From assembly GCA_003223215.1 (NCBI GenBank), contig QHYH01000098.1, positions 99,616-163,615 of the forward strand: a stretch of DNA of 64,000 nt. The letters are read 5' to 3'. Within the stretch, counting starts at the first letter, position 1. Every line of letters starts with the position of its first letter. The stretch comes from Acidobacteriota bacterium (GTDB lineage: Bacteria > Acidobacteriota > Terriglobia > Acidiferrales > UBA7541). The notes below the pieces were generated by a model. It was given only the letters and a program-made list of their open reading frames with translations, was not told where the DNA came from and did not search any database. Below are positions 8,885 to 17,576 of this stretch, piece by piece. The position numbers and the translations under genes were made by a program.

Positions 8885-9793
8885 ATGAGGTCCACAAGGC
8901 CATCTTCGGCAGGCAAGTGGGGCATGGTCCTCCTCGTAATCGCCGGCCAGAGCAATTGCGCTCCCGTCTCCGCCCCGGTCTCGCATCTGCCGGCGAGGCT
9001 GCAACTGGACGCTACTCGACTGGCTCGTGAGGTATTCGGGAACGAAGTCCAGGCGCAAATCCACGATCAATCTCTGTGGTGTTACCGCCAGTTGAAAGAA
9101 GACGCAGCCAAAGAAAAGCTCTTCGCCGTATGTGAGACAAACGACGGAGAAATTGACCGGCTCCTGGGAGTGAACGGCCAGGAATTGAATCCCGAGCAGC
9201 GGCAAGCCGAGGATCAGCGCATTCAGAAAATGCTGGATGATCCGGACCAGATGCGGCAACAGAGGAAAAAGTCGGAGGAAGACGCCAAGCTGGAACGAGA
9301 CCTATTGAAAATGTTCCCGGACGCCTGCCGATTTCAGTACGTCGGCATGCAGGGCAATCTCATCAAGCTGAAATTCACTCCCAATCCTAATTTCCGTCCC
9401 TCGACTCGTGTCACGCAGGTCTTTCACCATATGGAGGGAAGCCTGCTGGTAGACGGTGAGCAGAAGCGCCTGGCGGAAATCGAAGGACAACTGACCAGCC
9501 CGGTGAAGTTCGGATGGGGATTGTTGGGGCACTTGGACAAGGGCGGCACGTTCCATGTCAAGCAGCAAGACATGGGATCGGGACACTGGGAGTTGACGAT
9601 GCTGGATGTCGAGATGAGTGGAAAAGAGCTGCTCTTCAAGACCATCGGCGTGCGAGAGAAGGAGATCGATACGGATTTTCGACGGGTACCAGAGGGCATC
9701 AGCCCCCACCAGGCCTTTGAGCTGCTCCGCCAGGAACGGCCGCTCGGGATGTGCGCCGAAGCTGACTGCAGCAAGGCCCAGGGCACGCGTTGA
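8885..9793 (+). CDS. Hypothetical secreted protein
   Basis: The open frame begins at 8645, but its upstream part is an out-of-frame reading of the cfa remnant. ATG 8885 starts a basic stretch and a hydrophobic segment (GMVLLVIAGQ) like a signal peptide; an in-frame ATG at 8924 is an alternative. The 302-residue product is rich in charged residues in the middle (RQAEDQRIQKMLDDP, EEDAKLERDLLKMF) and then shows a beta-rich region (VGMQGNLIKLKFTPNP, VTQVFHHMEGSLLVDG, VKFGWGLLGHLDKGGTFHVK). That second half reminds me of LolA-like lipoprotein-sorting folds, but this is only an impression. No enzymatic motif was recognised. Confidence 0.65.
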   Translation: MRSTRPSSAGKWGMVLLVIAGQSNCAPVSAPVSHLPARLQLDATRLAREVFGNEVQAQIHDQSLWCYRQLKEDAAKEKLFAVCETNDGEIDRLLGVNGQELNPEQRQAEDQRIQKMLDDPDQMRQQRKKSEEDAKLERDLLKMFPDACRFQYVGMQGNLIKLKFTPNPNFRPSTRVTQVFHHMEGSLLVDGEQKRLAEIEGQLTSPVKFGWGLLGHLDKGGTFHVKQQDMGSGHWELTMLDVEMSGKELLFKTIGVREKEIDTDFRRVPEGISPHQAFELLRQERPLGMCAEADCSKAQGTR

Positions 9794-10005
9794 TCAAATG
9801 AACTTGCAGATGGCTCGGTCAGCTCGAAGTCGGGTTCAAGATCGATTTTCTGCGCTCAGAAAGCGTTCTTGGTACGTGAGCGCAAACTGCATCAGCGCGC
9901 TGACGCATATCCGGAGAATTCCAACGGTTCAGCGATAAATAAGTTCGCGCGGTACACTAGCATTTCCATTCGCACGAAGAAACTGCGTGCCAAGGGAGAT
10001 GCGAA

Positions 10006-10149
10006 ATGATCAAGTCGAAGTGGACTCGCCGCGAACTTCTTAAGACAGGGCTAGCTGCTTCCGCCTGCGGAAGCCGGGGACGATTCATGTACAAGCGAAT
10101 TCGCCAGGGCTTGCGAGTGCAAGCATTGCAATTGCGGCGAACCCAGTGA
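10006..10149 (+). pseudogene. Tat signal remnant of a lost exported protein
   Basis: ATG 10006, preceded by GGGAGATGCGAA, encodes MIKSKWTRRELLKTGLAASA, a textbook twin-arginine signal (T-R-R-E-L-L-K). After about residue 25 the sequence turns into unrelated basic residues and stops at 10147-10149. The mature protein has been deleted. The lost passenger cannot be identified. Confidence 0.6.
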
Positions 10150-10192
10150 AACGGCGGCCTGCTATTTAGGGCTCTTGGCCGGTGACATGAGA

Positions 10193-10219
10193 CAGGGGCG
10201 CAGCGGTGCTGCGCCCCTG
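10193..10219 (-). terminator. Strong 12-bp hairpin after the NHL gene
   Basis: CAGGGGCGCAGC (10193-10204) pairs perfectly with GCTGCGCCCCTG (10208-10219) around GGT. It begins 18 bases after the stop of the minus-strand NHL gene. No T-run follows on either strand. Confidence 0.6.
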
Positions 10220-10237
10220 CCAAGTTTGTCCGAGGGC

Positions 10238-11371
10238 CTACTTGCGGGCGTACTTTTTCACGTCCATGGTGAATTCCGCGCCGTACATGTTGCCGCCAGC
10301 GTCGGCGGTAATGCCTTCCGGTCCTGTGGAATCGGCAGCAGCAGGGTAGGGTGCGGCGTCGGGCACGAAATACTTTACCGAACCGTCTTTGGCGCTGCCA
10401 ATGCGAATGCCGCGGCGGCAGCCAGGATTGTACCCATAACCGGGCTCGCCATTGCGAGACTCGGAATCGGCCACGTAGATCACATCGTTCTTATCGATGT
10501 AAATGCCGCTGGGCCGGCCGAACTGCTTCCATTCGGCGATGAAATGCCCATCCTGATCAAAGATCTGGATGCGGTTGTTCTGGCGATCGCCGACGAATAA
10601 GCGGCCCTGCGAATCGAAGGCCAGCGTGTGCGGGCAATCGAATTCGCTGATGCCCGTTCCTTTTTTGCCCCAGGCCTTGAGGAACTTGCCGTGCGCGTCG
10701 AATTTCATGATGCGGGCATTGTCGGCAGGTTTCTCGCCGTGGCCGTCAGCCACGAAAATATCGCCGTTGGGAGCAACCGCGACTTCGGTTGGCTGGTCAA
10801 AAGTATCCAAACCGGGTCCCGACACTCCGGCTTTGCCAAGAGTCAGAAGGATTTTGCCGCTCTGGTCGAATTTGAAGACTTGCTGGCCCCTGCCGTCTTT
10901 GATTCCGTTGTCGGCCACCCAGAGATTGCCGTGGTGGTCTACGGTAATCTTGTGGGGACTCACAAACAGTCCTTTGCCAAAGCCCTTCAGGAACTTGCCG
11001 GAGGGATCGAATTCAAGAATGGGATCGAGTGGAGAGTCGGCGCAATTGGTGCCGCGCGAACCGTGAGCGCCGCAGCGATCGATGGCCCAGATGTTGCCGT
11101 CCGGCCCGACGGCGATGCCGGCCGTAGAGCCCCATTTTCTCCCGTCTGGGAGTTGGCCCCAGCTGACCCCGAGAAGATAGGGGTTTGGGAGATTGTTCGG
11201 AGCGCCAAGAGGCGACGCCGCCGGCGGTGGCTCCGTCGGAATCGCCGCGTTCTTCGAAGAGCCGGGGGATTGCGGGCGGGCAAACCCCGCCGAGCCGACA
11301 AAGGCTCCAATCGCCAGGAACAGGGAAGCCAAGCCAATCACAGATGTATTCGCGAGGCGAGAAGGGTCCAT
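10238..11371 (-). CDS. Secreted NHL-repeat beta-propeller protein
   Basis: ATG 11371 (CDS 377 residues) lies after GAGGAGAAAATGCA and starts a signal peptide (MDPSRLANTS, then hydrophobic VIGLASLFLAIGAFVGSAGF), followed by a Pro/Ala-rich linker. From about residue 70, NHL-type blades follow: GIAVGPDGNIWAID, KITVDHHGNLWVADNG, EVAVAPNGDIFVADG, TLAFDSQGRLFVGDRQNNRI and GIYIDKNDVIYVADSESR, each with a D-x-x-G-x-(I/L)-(W/F/Y)-V-x-D core and an interleaved F-D-x-x-G-x-F. This is the fold of peptidyl-alpha-hydroxyglycine lyases, which such proteins resemble, but catalytic ligands cannot be assigned. It is probably a periplasmic binding or lyase-like protein. It is monocistronic with a hairpin behind. 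Confidence 0.85.
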   Translation of the reverse strand: MDPSRLANTSVIGLASLFLAIGAFVGSAGFARPQSPGSSKNAAIPTEPPPAASPLGAPNNLPNPYLLGVSWGQLPDGRKWGSTAGIAVGPDGNIWAIDRCGAHGSRGTNCADSPLDPILEFDPSGKFLKGFGKGLFVSPHKITVDHHGNLWVADNGIKDGRGQQVFKFDQSGKILLTLGKAGVSGPGLDTFDQPTEVAVAPNGDIFVADGHGEKPADNARIMKFDAHGKFLKAWGKKGTGISEFDCPHTLAFDSQGRLFVGDRQNNRIQIFDQDGHFIAEWKQFGRPSGIYIDKNDVIYVADSESRNGEPGYGYNPGCRRGIRIGSAKDGSVKYFVPDAAPYPAAADSTGPEGITADAGGNMYGAEFTMDVKKYARK

Positions 11372-11596
11372 TGCATTTTCTCCTCTGAAAGAAAACAACA
11401 AATTTTGCCTCCGACAATAGAATCAACTCTTGGATATAGCAAGCCCTCCTAGCGTGGATACGCGTCTGAACGGCGCGCCCGGTAGCGGTCGCCGAAGTTC
11501 CGTTCGCACTGAACGAAGGCACGTCAAGTGATACCTTCCTCTTGAAGCGTCGGGCGTGCCGCAATTCCCATGAATCTCAAAGGGTACCGGTGTGTC

Positions 11597-11625
11597 GTGA
11601 CTCGCCAGCGGCGGTTGTATATAAT
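11597..11625 (+). promoter_or_regulatory. Candidate sigma70-type promoter for the acyl-CoA genes
   Basis: A perfect TATAAT at 11620-11625 lies 17 bases after GTGACT at 11597-11602 (4 of 6 to TTGACA). Transcription would start near 11632 and leave a leader of about 100 bases before ATG 11732. Confidence 0.5.
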
Positions 11626-11731
11626 CGCGCGAAAAATGGCTCTCTAGGGCAACGGTGCAACCGTGAGCCGCAAACCAGGGATGAGCAAAAGGGCCGTAGG
11701 TCCAAGCCCGGGTGAGTTTGAGGCATACCCG

Positions 11732-12958
11732 ATGGACTTTGCATTCAGCGAAAAGACGAAGGAATTCGAACGCCGCTTGCTGGCGTTCATGGACGAGCAC
11801 ATTTATCCAAATGAGCCCCGCTATTACGAGCAGACAGAGCGCAACCGGTGGCAGCCAACGAGGATCATCGAAGAATTGAAACCGAAGGCGCGCACGGCGG
11901 GATTGTGGAACCTCTTCCTGCCGGATGACGAAAATGGCGCGGGGTTGACGAACCTGGAATACGCGCCGTTGTGCGAGGTCATGGGCCGAAGCCCGGTGGC
12001 ACCGGAAGTTTTCAATTGTTCTGCACCCGATACCGGGAACATGGAGGTGCTGGCGCGTTACGGCACACCGGAGCAGAAGGAACGGTGGTTGAAGCCGCTG
12101 CTTGCAGGAGAGATTCGTTCGTGTTTCGCGATGACGGAGCCGGGCGTGGCGTCTTCGGATGCGACCAATATCAGTGCGAGGATCGCGCGCGAGGGGAACG
12201 AATATGTGATCAACGGGCGAAAGTGGTGGGCTTCCGGCGGCGGCGATCCGCGCTGCAAGATTGCCATCTTCATGGGGAAGACGGACTCGACCGCTGCCGC
12301 GTACAAACAACAATCGATGATTCTGGTGCCTATGGATTTGCCCGGCGTGAAAATAATTCGATTGTTGAAAGTGTTCGGGTACGACCACGCGCCGCACGGC
12401 CATGCCGAGATTACCTTTGAAAATGTCCGCGTGCCGGCATCGCATCTGTTGCTTGGCGAAGGACGCGGATTTGAAATCGCACAGGGACGATTAGGGCCGG
12501 GACGGATTCATCATTGCATGCGATGCGTCGGCGTGGCGGAGCGCGCGCTTGAACTGATGTGCAAACGCGTGCAGTCGCGCGTGGCGTTTGGCAAGACCCT
12601 CGCGGAACAGGGAACGATTCGCGCGGGCATCGCGAAATCGCGGATGGAGATCGACCAGGCGCGGCTGCTGACATTGAAGGCCGCGCACATGATGGACACG
12701 GTGGGAAACAAGACCGCGCGCACGGAAATTGCAATGATCAAGGTGGTTGCGCCGAACGTTACGCTGCGCGTGCTGGATCGCGCGATCCAGGCGCACGGCG
12801 GAGCGGGTGTTTCCGAGGATACGTTTCTCGCGAGCGCCTGGGCCAACGTGCGCACGCTGCGGCTGGCAGACGGACCCGATGAAGTGCACACCGAATCGAT
12901 CGCGAAATGGGAGCTTGGGAAATGGGGCAAGCCCCAGCCGCAATCGACCACGCAATAG
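11732..12958 (+). CDS. ACAD11-like acyl-CoA dehydrogenase
   Basis: ATG 11732 begins [20 protein letters not shown], the usual start of this subfamily; the frame is open upstream to a GTG at 11663, with no better site. The 408-residue protein has all three acyl-CoA dehydrogenase domains. Diagnostic stretches are [20 protein letters not shown] and [20 protein letters not shown], which closely follow human ACAD11 ([14 protein letters not shown]..., INGKKWWSSGAGNP...), then [20 protein letters not shown], and [17 protein letters not shown] near the C-terminus. FAD-dependent; cytosolic. In the ACAD10/11 route, this enzyme class acts on phosphorylated 4-hydroxyacyl-CoA made by a linked APH-type kinase; a separate APH gene lies at 13531-14598. 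A MaoC gene follows at 46 bases and is probably in the same transcript. Confidence 0.88.
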   Translation: MDFAFSEKTKEFERRLLAFMDEHIYPNEPRYYEQTERNRWQPTRIIEELKPKARTAGLWNLFLPDDENGAGLTNLEYAPLCEVMGRSPVAPEVFNCSAPDTGNMEVLARYGTPEQKERWLKPLLAGEIRSCFAMTEPGVASSDATNISARIAREGNEYVINGRKWWASGGGDPRCKIAIFMGKTDSTAAAYKQQSMILVPMDLPGVKIIRLLKVFGYDHAPHGHAEITFENVRVPASHLLLGEGRGFEIAQGRLGPGRIHHCMRCVGVAERALELMCKRVQSRVAFGKTLAEQGTIRAGIAKSRMEIDQARLLTLKAAHMMDTVGNKTARTEIAMIKVVAPNVTLRVLDRAIQAHGGAGVSEDTFLASAWANVRTLRLADGPDEVHTESIAKWELGKWGKPQPQSTTQ

Positions 12959-13004
12959 TTGCCGGCCCATTTCAAGCGCAGAACATGTCTTCGATGGAGG
13001 TGCG

Positions 13005-13469
13005 ATGGCGGTGCTCGGAGTTGAGACGCTCGAGGCATTAAAGCAGTACGTCGGAAAAGAAATCGGCGTCAGCGAATGGCTGGCCGTTACCCAGGAACGA
13101 ATAAACCAGTTTGCGGAGGCGACCGAGGACCGGCAGTGGATTCACGTAGATCCCGAACGTGCCACGCGCGAATCACCTTACCATGCGACCATCGCTCATG
13201 GATTCCTGACCCTTTCGCTCATCAGTCGTCTCATGAAGGATGCGATTCGAATTGGCAGCGGCATTCGGCTGGCAGTCAATTACGGACTGAATCGGGTGCG
13301 CTTTCCTTGTCCCGTGCACGCAGGCTCAAGAATTCGTGGCCGTTTCAGCTTGCTTGCCATGCGGGATTGCGTAGACGCCCGGGAAGTTGTGCTTTCCTGC
13401 TCCGTGGAATGCGAAGGCAGTGAAAAGCCGTGCTGCGTAGCGGAGTGGATTGTACGGTATTACAAATGA
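13005..13469 (+). CDS. MaoC-like (R)-specific enoyl-CoA hydratase
   Basis: ATG 13005 follows GGAGGTGCG; the frame open from 12747 is an extension over the previous gene. The 154-residue length and single hot-dog fold fit the MaoC/PhaJ class. The hydratase-2 motif is complete: FAEATEDRQWIHVDPERATR with catalytic Asp42 and His47, then ATIAHGFLTLSLISRLM. It hydrates trans-2-enoyl-CoA to (R)-3-hydroxyacyl-CoA or the reverse. It lies 46 bases after the ACAD11-like gene and converges with the APH gene (61 bases between stops). It may supply the hydration step after phosphate elimination by its partner. Confidence 0.88.
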   Translation: MAVLGVETLEALKQYVGKEIGVSEWLAVTQERINQFAEATEDRQWIHVDPERATRESPYHATIAHGFLTLSLISRLMKDAIRIGSGIRLAVNYGLNRVRFPCPVHAGSRIRGRFSLLAMRDCVDAREVVLSCSVECEGSEKPCCVAEWIVRYYK

Positions 13470-13530
13470 GCAGCGGCCGAGGGGAGATTCGAGTTGCGGA
13501 TTCGTCCGGCGAAAACAGCGAACTTGGCGG

Positions 13531-14598
13531 CTAGATCTTCCCTGATTGTGCGCTTTGCCAGGAATGCCGCAAAAGAGTGCGAACAACTTCCGGCATGACG
13601 GCAAAGCGGGAATCTCTCGTCAGTCCAACGTGGAAGCGGTAATAAATCTGCTGCACGATGACCGCGACCTTGAAGCGCGCAAAGACTACGTAGAAGACCA
13701 TATTCGAAACATCGCGGCCCGCGGTTTGCGCGTAGCGCTCCACCAGCTCGTTCCGCGTCATGCAGCCGCGATAGGCGGTCGGCCCCCAGCGCAATTTCTG
13801 CAAGTCCTCCGAGTCGCCCGCCTCCACCCAATAGGCCAAAGTAGTTCCCAGGTCGCTGAGCGGGTCGCCGAGCGTGCACATCTCCCAATCCAAGACGCCA
13901 ATGATTTTGGTGAGGTCCTCCGGATGGAGAATGACATTGTCAAATTTGTAGTCGTTGTGAATGAGCGTGGCGTAACTCGAAGAAGGCATGTTCTGCTGCA
14001 TCCAAGACGAGACTCGATCGACCTCGGGGAGATCGTGAGTTTTCGATCCGTGGTAGCGTTCTATCCAGCCGCGAACTTGACGCTCGAGATAGCCCTGGGG
14101 CTTGCCGAGATCGGCGAGGCCGACCGCAGCGTAATCGATGCTGTGGAGATGCGCAAGATTGTCGATAAATGACCCGCAGAGTCTGTGAGCAGTGTCCGGG
14201 GTGAAGGGAAGGCCGGAGGGAGGATCTTTGCGAAGAATAATTCCACTGATGGGTTCCATTAGGTAAAACGGAGCGCCGAGGACCGAGGAATCGTCGCAGT
14301 AAAGGAGAACCTTGGGCGCGGGCCGATAGGCATGGTGAAGTTTTGAGAGGACGTGGAACTCGCGCTCCATGTCATGAGCCGACTTGACTTTGCTGCCGAA
14401 AGGAGGTCGGCGCAGGACCATTCTTCGACGACCAAGCTCGACGCAATAGGTGAGATTCGAATGACCGCTGGGAAATTGCGAGACGCTCGGATGTTCTGCC
14501 TCACCGGGAAAATGCGAACGCAGAAAAGACTCAAGCTTACTGACGTCGAGCTCCTCCCCGGCCCGGAGGGAAGTGGGTCTGTCGCGGAAGTCGGTCAT
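13531..14598 (-). CDS. APH-type phosphotransferase (ACAD10/11 kinase-domain-like)
   Basis: The 355-residue protein is an aminoglycoside-phosphotransferase/choline-kinase fold. Motifs: SGHSNLTYCVELGRRRMVLR (nucleotide loop and Lys/Arg strand, about residues 45-65), then LIHNDYKFDNVILHPED (Brenner catalytic loop with HND) and GVLDWEMCTLGDPLSDLG (the DFG-like Mg-binding Asp). DWExxTxGDPxxDL is typical of the APH domain of human ACAD10/11 and of LvaA, which phosphorylate 4-hydroxyacyl-CoA; real aminoglycoside kinases differ. A GTG at 14616, directly after the stop of the upstream phosphatase gene, is an alternative start; ATG 14598 fits the family better. Tight coupling with the phosphatase suggests one transcript. 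Confidence 0.88.
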   Translation of the reverse strand: MTDFRDRPTSLRAGEELDVSKLESFLRSHFPGEAEHPSVSQFPSGHSNLTYCVELGRRRMVLRRPPFGSKVKSAHDMEREFHVLSKLHHAYRPAPKVLLYCDDSSVLGAPFYLMEPISGIILRKDPPSGLPFTPDTAHRLCGSFIDNLAHLHSIDYAAVGLADLGKPQGYLERQVRGWIERYHGSKTHDLPEVDRVSSWMQQNMPSSSYATLIHNDYKFDNVILHPEDLTKIIGVLDWEMCTLGDPLSDLGTTLAYWVEAGDSEDLQKLRWGPTAYRGCMTRNELVERYAQTAGRDVSNMVFYVVFARFKVAVIVQQIYYRFHVGLTRDSRFAVMPEVVRTLLRHSWQSAQSGKI

Positions 14599-14616
14599 TT
14601 TCGTCTGTACTCGCAC

Positions 14617-15336
14617 CTACCTGTAAGTGAGCAGGGATTCATCGTCCAGATGAGGAAATACGTTAAAGGAGCTGAGCGTAAACCGATCGGCCGAAAATAA
14701 GAATTCGCTGAACGAACAGTTTCGAGACATCCAGGCGACACGCAGAGTGTCTTCGGCGGAAAGATGCAGAGCGCGCTTGACGGCCACACTGATGGGGCCA
14801 CCGGAGGTGAAGATGGCGTCGCTTTCCCCTTTGCAGGATTTGACAAGAAACGCCGATAGGGCCCGATTCACACGGGCGCAAAAGTCCCGCCAGGACTCCG
14901 CAGTGGGTGGCCTAATCCCACCGCCGACCCACATCGAGATTACCGCCTCGAACAAGCGCTGGAAACTAGCACGTTTGGCTACATCGTCGCTTGCGCATTG
15001 CAGGGCGCTATGCAACTCTCGAATCTTGGGATTATTTGCAAGCAGTTCAGGAAGACTCTCGGAAAGCACTGCTTCTCCCTGGAATTCATCGAATTCACTA
15101 GCGATCGTCGGGGGAGGGAAGTCGCGGCCGGCTTTCCGATAAGCCTCGCTGACGAGTTGTGCGGTGTGCCGATGGCGGATCGCCGGTCCACTGCAGACGC
15201 GGTCAAAAAAGACGTTGCGGTGAGCCCAGTATTCTCCGAGCAGGCGAGCCTGCTTTTCTCCTAGTGCGGAGAGCTGGTCGTAGTTTTGCGATAGAAACGC
15301 GGCCTGCGCATGACGAACTAAATATAAACGCCCCAT
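14617..15336 (-). CDS. Histidine phosphatase superfamily protein
   Basis: ATG 15336 follows GGGTGG and starts MGRLYLVRHAQAAFLSQNYD, where the R-H pair (residues 8-9) is the phospho-histidine site. CSGPAIRHRHTAQL gives the second Arg and histidines, EFDEFQGE the Glu region, and AIFTSGGPISVAVKRAL the late motif, in which SGG replaces the usual S-H-G, so the second catalytic His is not in its standard place. The protein has 239 residues, as expected. Its stop abuts the APH gene. Substrate unknown; next to a kinase acting on acyl-CoA, it might hydrolyse phosphorylated intermediates. The changed SHG motif leaves activity in doubt. Confidence 0.82.
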   Translation of the reverse strand: MGRLYLVRHAQAAFLSQNYDQLSALGEKQARLLGEYWAHRNVFFDRVCSGPAIRHRHTAQLVSEAYRKAGRDFPPPTIASEFDEFQGEAVLSESLPELLANNPKIRELHSALQCASDDVAKRASFQRLFEAVISMWVGGGIRPPTAESWRDFCARVNRALSAFLVKSCKGESDAIFTSGGPISVAVKRALHLSAEDTLRVAWMSRNCSFSEFLFSADRFTLSSFNVFPHLDDESLLTYR

Positions 15337-15389
15337 CCGCCACCCGAACAAAGAGTGTGCTTGAAGCAGAAAACATTGTCACGGCCTCT

Positions 15390-17528
15390 TCAAAACAAAC
15401 CCGCCATTTGAAAGTTACGTTGCTCCTTGCTGTAGACGGCGAAAGTCTTTCCCTGTGCGGCCAGCTGGTTGAGCAAAGGCGCGGGCTCCCAGAGTTCCCC
15501 GTGCAGCTTGTGAAATTCAAGAACGCGGCTGTAGACATTCTTGAGGTCAACGGTATCCGCGTACCACATTGGTCCGCCGCGATGAGCGGGGAAGCCATAG
15601 CCGTTGATGTAGATGATGTCGATGTCCCCGGAGCGCAGTGCGTAGCCTTCTTCGAGGATGCGCGCGCCTTCGTTTACCAAGGCGTAGAGGCAGCGGTCCA
15701 CAATTTCTTCGCGGGAAATCTGCCGCTGAGGAATTTTCGCTTCCGCCGCCCATTTTCTTACCAGAGCGGTTACTTCCGGATCGGGGACGGCGCGCCGATT
15801 TTCGTCGTATTTGTACCACCCCGCTCCGTTTTTTTGGCCGAATCGCCCCATTTCGCAAAGGCGGTCTCCCGCGAAGGGCTGGCGAATGCCGGGTTTCTCA
15901 AGATGTCGGTGCTCCTTGCGAATTCGCCAGCCAACATCGAGTCCCGCGAGGTCTCCCACGGCCAGCGGTCCCATGGCCAAGCCGAAATCGTAGAGCGCGC
16001 TGTCGACTTCCTCAACGGTCGCTCCTTCTTCCAACAGAAATACCGACTCCCGCATGTAAGGATGGAACATGCGGTTGCCCACGAAGCCGCGACAGTTGCC
16101 GACCAGCACGCCGACCTTGCCGAGCTTCTTGGAAAGCTGCATACAAGTGGCGATGACTTCCTTGCTGGTTGCTTTGCCTCGAACGATTTCCAGCAAGCGC
16201 ATGACGTTCGCGGGACTGAAGAAATGCGTCCCGATGACAAACGGCGGCCGACTGGTCGCGGATGCAATCTCGTCGATATTCAAGGTGGACGTGTTGCTGG
16301 CGAGAATGGCACCGGGCTTGCAGATCTTGTCGAGCTGCGCAAAGACCTCTTTCTTGAGCGCCATGCCTTCGAAAACCGCTTCGATGACCAGATCCACACT
16401 CGCAAATCCGTCCAGGCTTAGGGTTGGCTGGATTAGCTTGAGTCGCTCCTCCACAAATTGCTCCGTGAAGCGGCCGCGTTTGACGGAGTTGGCGTAATTC
16501 TTTTGGATATTCGCCATGCCCCGGTCGAGAGTGGCCTGATCTGCTTCTTTGACCAGCACCGGAATGCCGGCGTTAGCGAGCACCATGGAAATCCCGCCGC
16601 CCATCGTGCCGGCGCCAACCACGCCGGCGGTCTTGATTGGAATCAGCGACGCGTCTTTCGGTATGTCGGGGATTTTTGCAACCTCGCGCTCGGCGAAGAA
16701 AACGTGCATGAGAGCCTTGGCTTGCAAAGAGACGAGGCAGTCGGCGAAAAGCTTCTGTTCGACTTGACAACCAACCTCGAACGGCATTCGTGTTGCGGCT
16801 TCCACGGCGTCAATGGCGGCGAGCGGGGCTATCAGCCCGCGGTATTTCCTGCGGGCATTTTCACGAGCCGCGGCGAAGATGGGAGCATTTTGCTCCGGCG
16901 CGCCAAGCTTGTTATTGCGTTCGCGTGTTTTTGGAAGGGGCTTCGCTACGATCTCGTGAGCAAAAGCCAGTGCGCCGGTCAACAGATCGCCCTCGATGAG
17001 TTTGTCAATGATGCCTAATTCGAATGCTTCTGGTGCGGCCATGGGATTGCCGTCGGAGCACATCTCGACCGCCTTGGCGATGCCCGCGAGCCGCGGCAGG
17101 CGTTGGGTTCCCGCAGCGCCGGGGATGATACCGAGCTTGACTTCGGGTTGACCGACCTTCGCGCTTCGAACGGCAACGCGGTAATGACAGGCCATGGCAA
17201 TTTCCATCCCGCCGCCCAATGCCGTTCCGTGAATGGCAGCGACGACGGGCTTGCTGCAATCTTCGATTTTCGAAAGCAGAGCAAGCAGACCGGCCCCGCG
17301 TGGCTTTCCCAAAGCCATCTTGGCAAGTTCCTTGATGTCCGCGCCGGCAATAAAAGTACTGCCGCCTCCGATCAGAACGGCAGCTTTCAGCCCGTCGTCT
17401 TTGTGCAGCTGGTCGATGGACTCAGAAATCCCTTCCGGGACTCCAGGACTCAACGCGTTTACCGGCGGATTGTTGATGGTGATGACGCCGATGTTCCCGG
17501 ACTTCGTAAATTGAACAAGATCTCCCAT
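15390..17528 (-). CDS. fadJ: Bifunctional enoyl-CoA hydratase / 3-hydroxyacyl-CoA dehydrogenase (FadJ-like)
   Basis: The 712-residue protein combines a crotonase domain (residues 1-190), a linker, an NAD-binding 3-hydroxyacyl-CoA dehydrogenase domain and C-terminal domains. Crotonase: [13 protein letters not shown] loop [20 protein letters not shown] with Glu109, and [20 protein letters not shown] with Glu129. Dehydrogenase: [14 protein letters not shown] (GxGxxG, 305-310), [11 protein letters not shown], and [19 protein letters not shown] with His435 and Glu447. This is the domain order of FadJ and the peroxisomal bifunctional enzyme. It performs steps 2 and 3 of beta-oxidation in the cytosol. 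ATG 17528 follows GAGAGGCGGTC. It is the downstream partner of two acyl-CoA dehydrogenases and a ligase on the same strand; no thiolase gene is in the window. Confidence 0.95.
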   Translation of the reverse strand: MGDLVQFTKSGNIGVITINNPPVNALSPGVPEGISESIDQLHKDDGLKAAVLIGGGSTFIAGADIKELAKMALGKPRGAGLLALLSKIEDCSKPVVAAIHGTALGGGMEIAMACHYRVAVRSAKVGQPEVKLGIIPGAAGTQRLPRLAGIAKAVEMCSDGNPMAAPEAFELGIIDKLIEGDLLTGALAFAHEIVAKPLPKTRERNNKLGAPEQNAPIFAAARENARRKYRGLIAPLAAIDAVEAATRMPFEVGCQVEQKLFADCLVSLQAKALMHVFFAEREVAKIPDIPKDASLIPIKTAGVVGAGTMGGGISMVLANAGIPVLVKEADQATLDRGMANIQKNYANSVKRGRFTEQFVEERLKLIQPTLSLDGFASVDLVIEAVFEGMALKKEVFAQLDKICKPGAILASNTSTLNIDEIASATSRPPFVIGTHFFSPANVMRLLEIVRGKATSKEVIATCMQLSKKLGKVGVLVGNCRGFVGNRMFHPYMRESVFLLEEGATVEEVDSALYDFGLAMGPLAVGDLAGLDVGWRIRKEHRHLEKPGIRQPFAGDRLCEMGRFGQKNGAGWYKYDENRRAVPDPEVTALVRKWAAEAKIPQRQISREEIVDRCLYALVNEGARILEEGYALRSGDIDIIYINGYGFPAHRGGPMWYADTVDLKNVYSRVLEFHKLHGELWEPAPLLNQLAAQGKTFAVYSKEQRNFQMAGLF

Positions 17529-17576
17529 GACCGCCTCTCGACTTGTCTCAATTAGATCCGTCTTGATTAAACTACT

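Noticed and set aside
13531..14598. Antibiotic-resistance kinase
   Set aside because: The fold is APH-like, but the DWEMCTLGDP motif and acyl-CoA gene context fit the ACAD10/11-type kinase group, not aminoglycoside resistance.
15159..16421. Plus-strand frame of 420 codons
   Set aside because: It overlaps the phosphatase and FadJ-like genes, which are well supported on the minus strand; no motif was seen in it.
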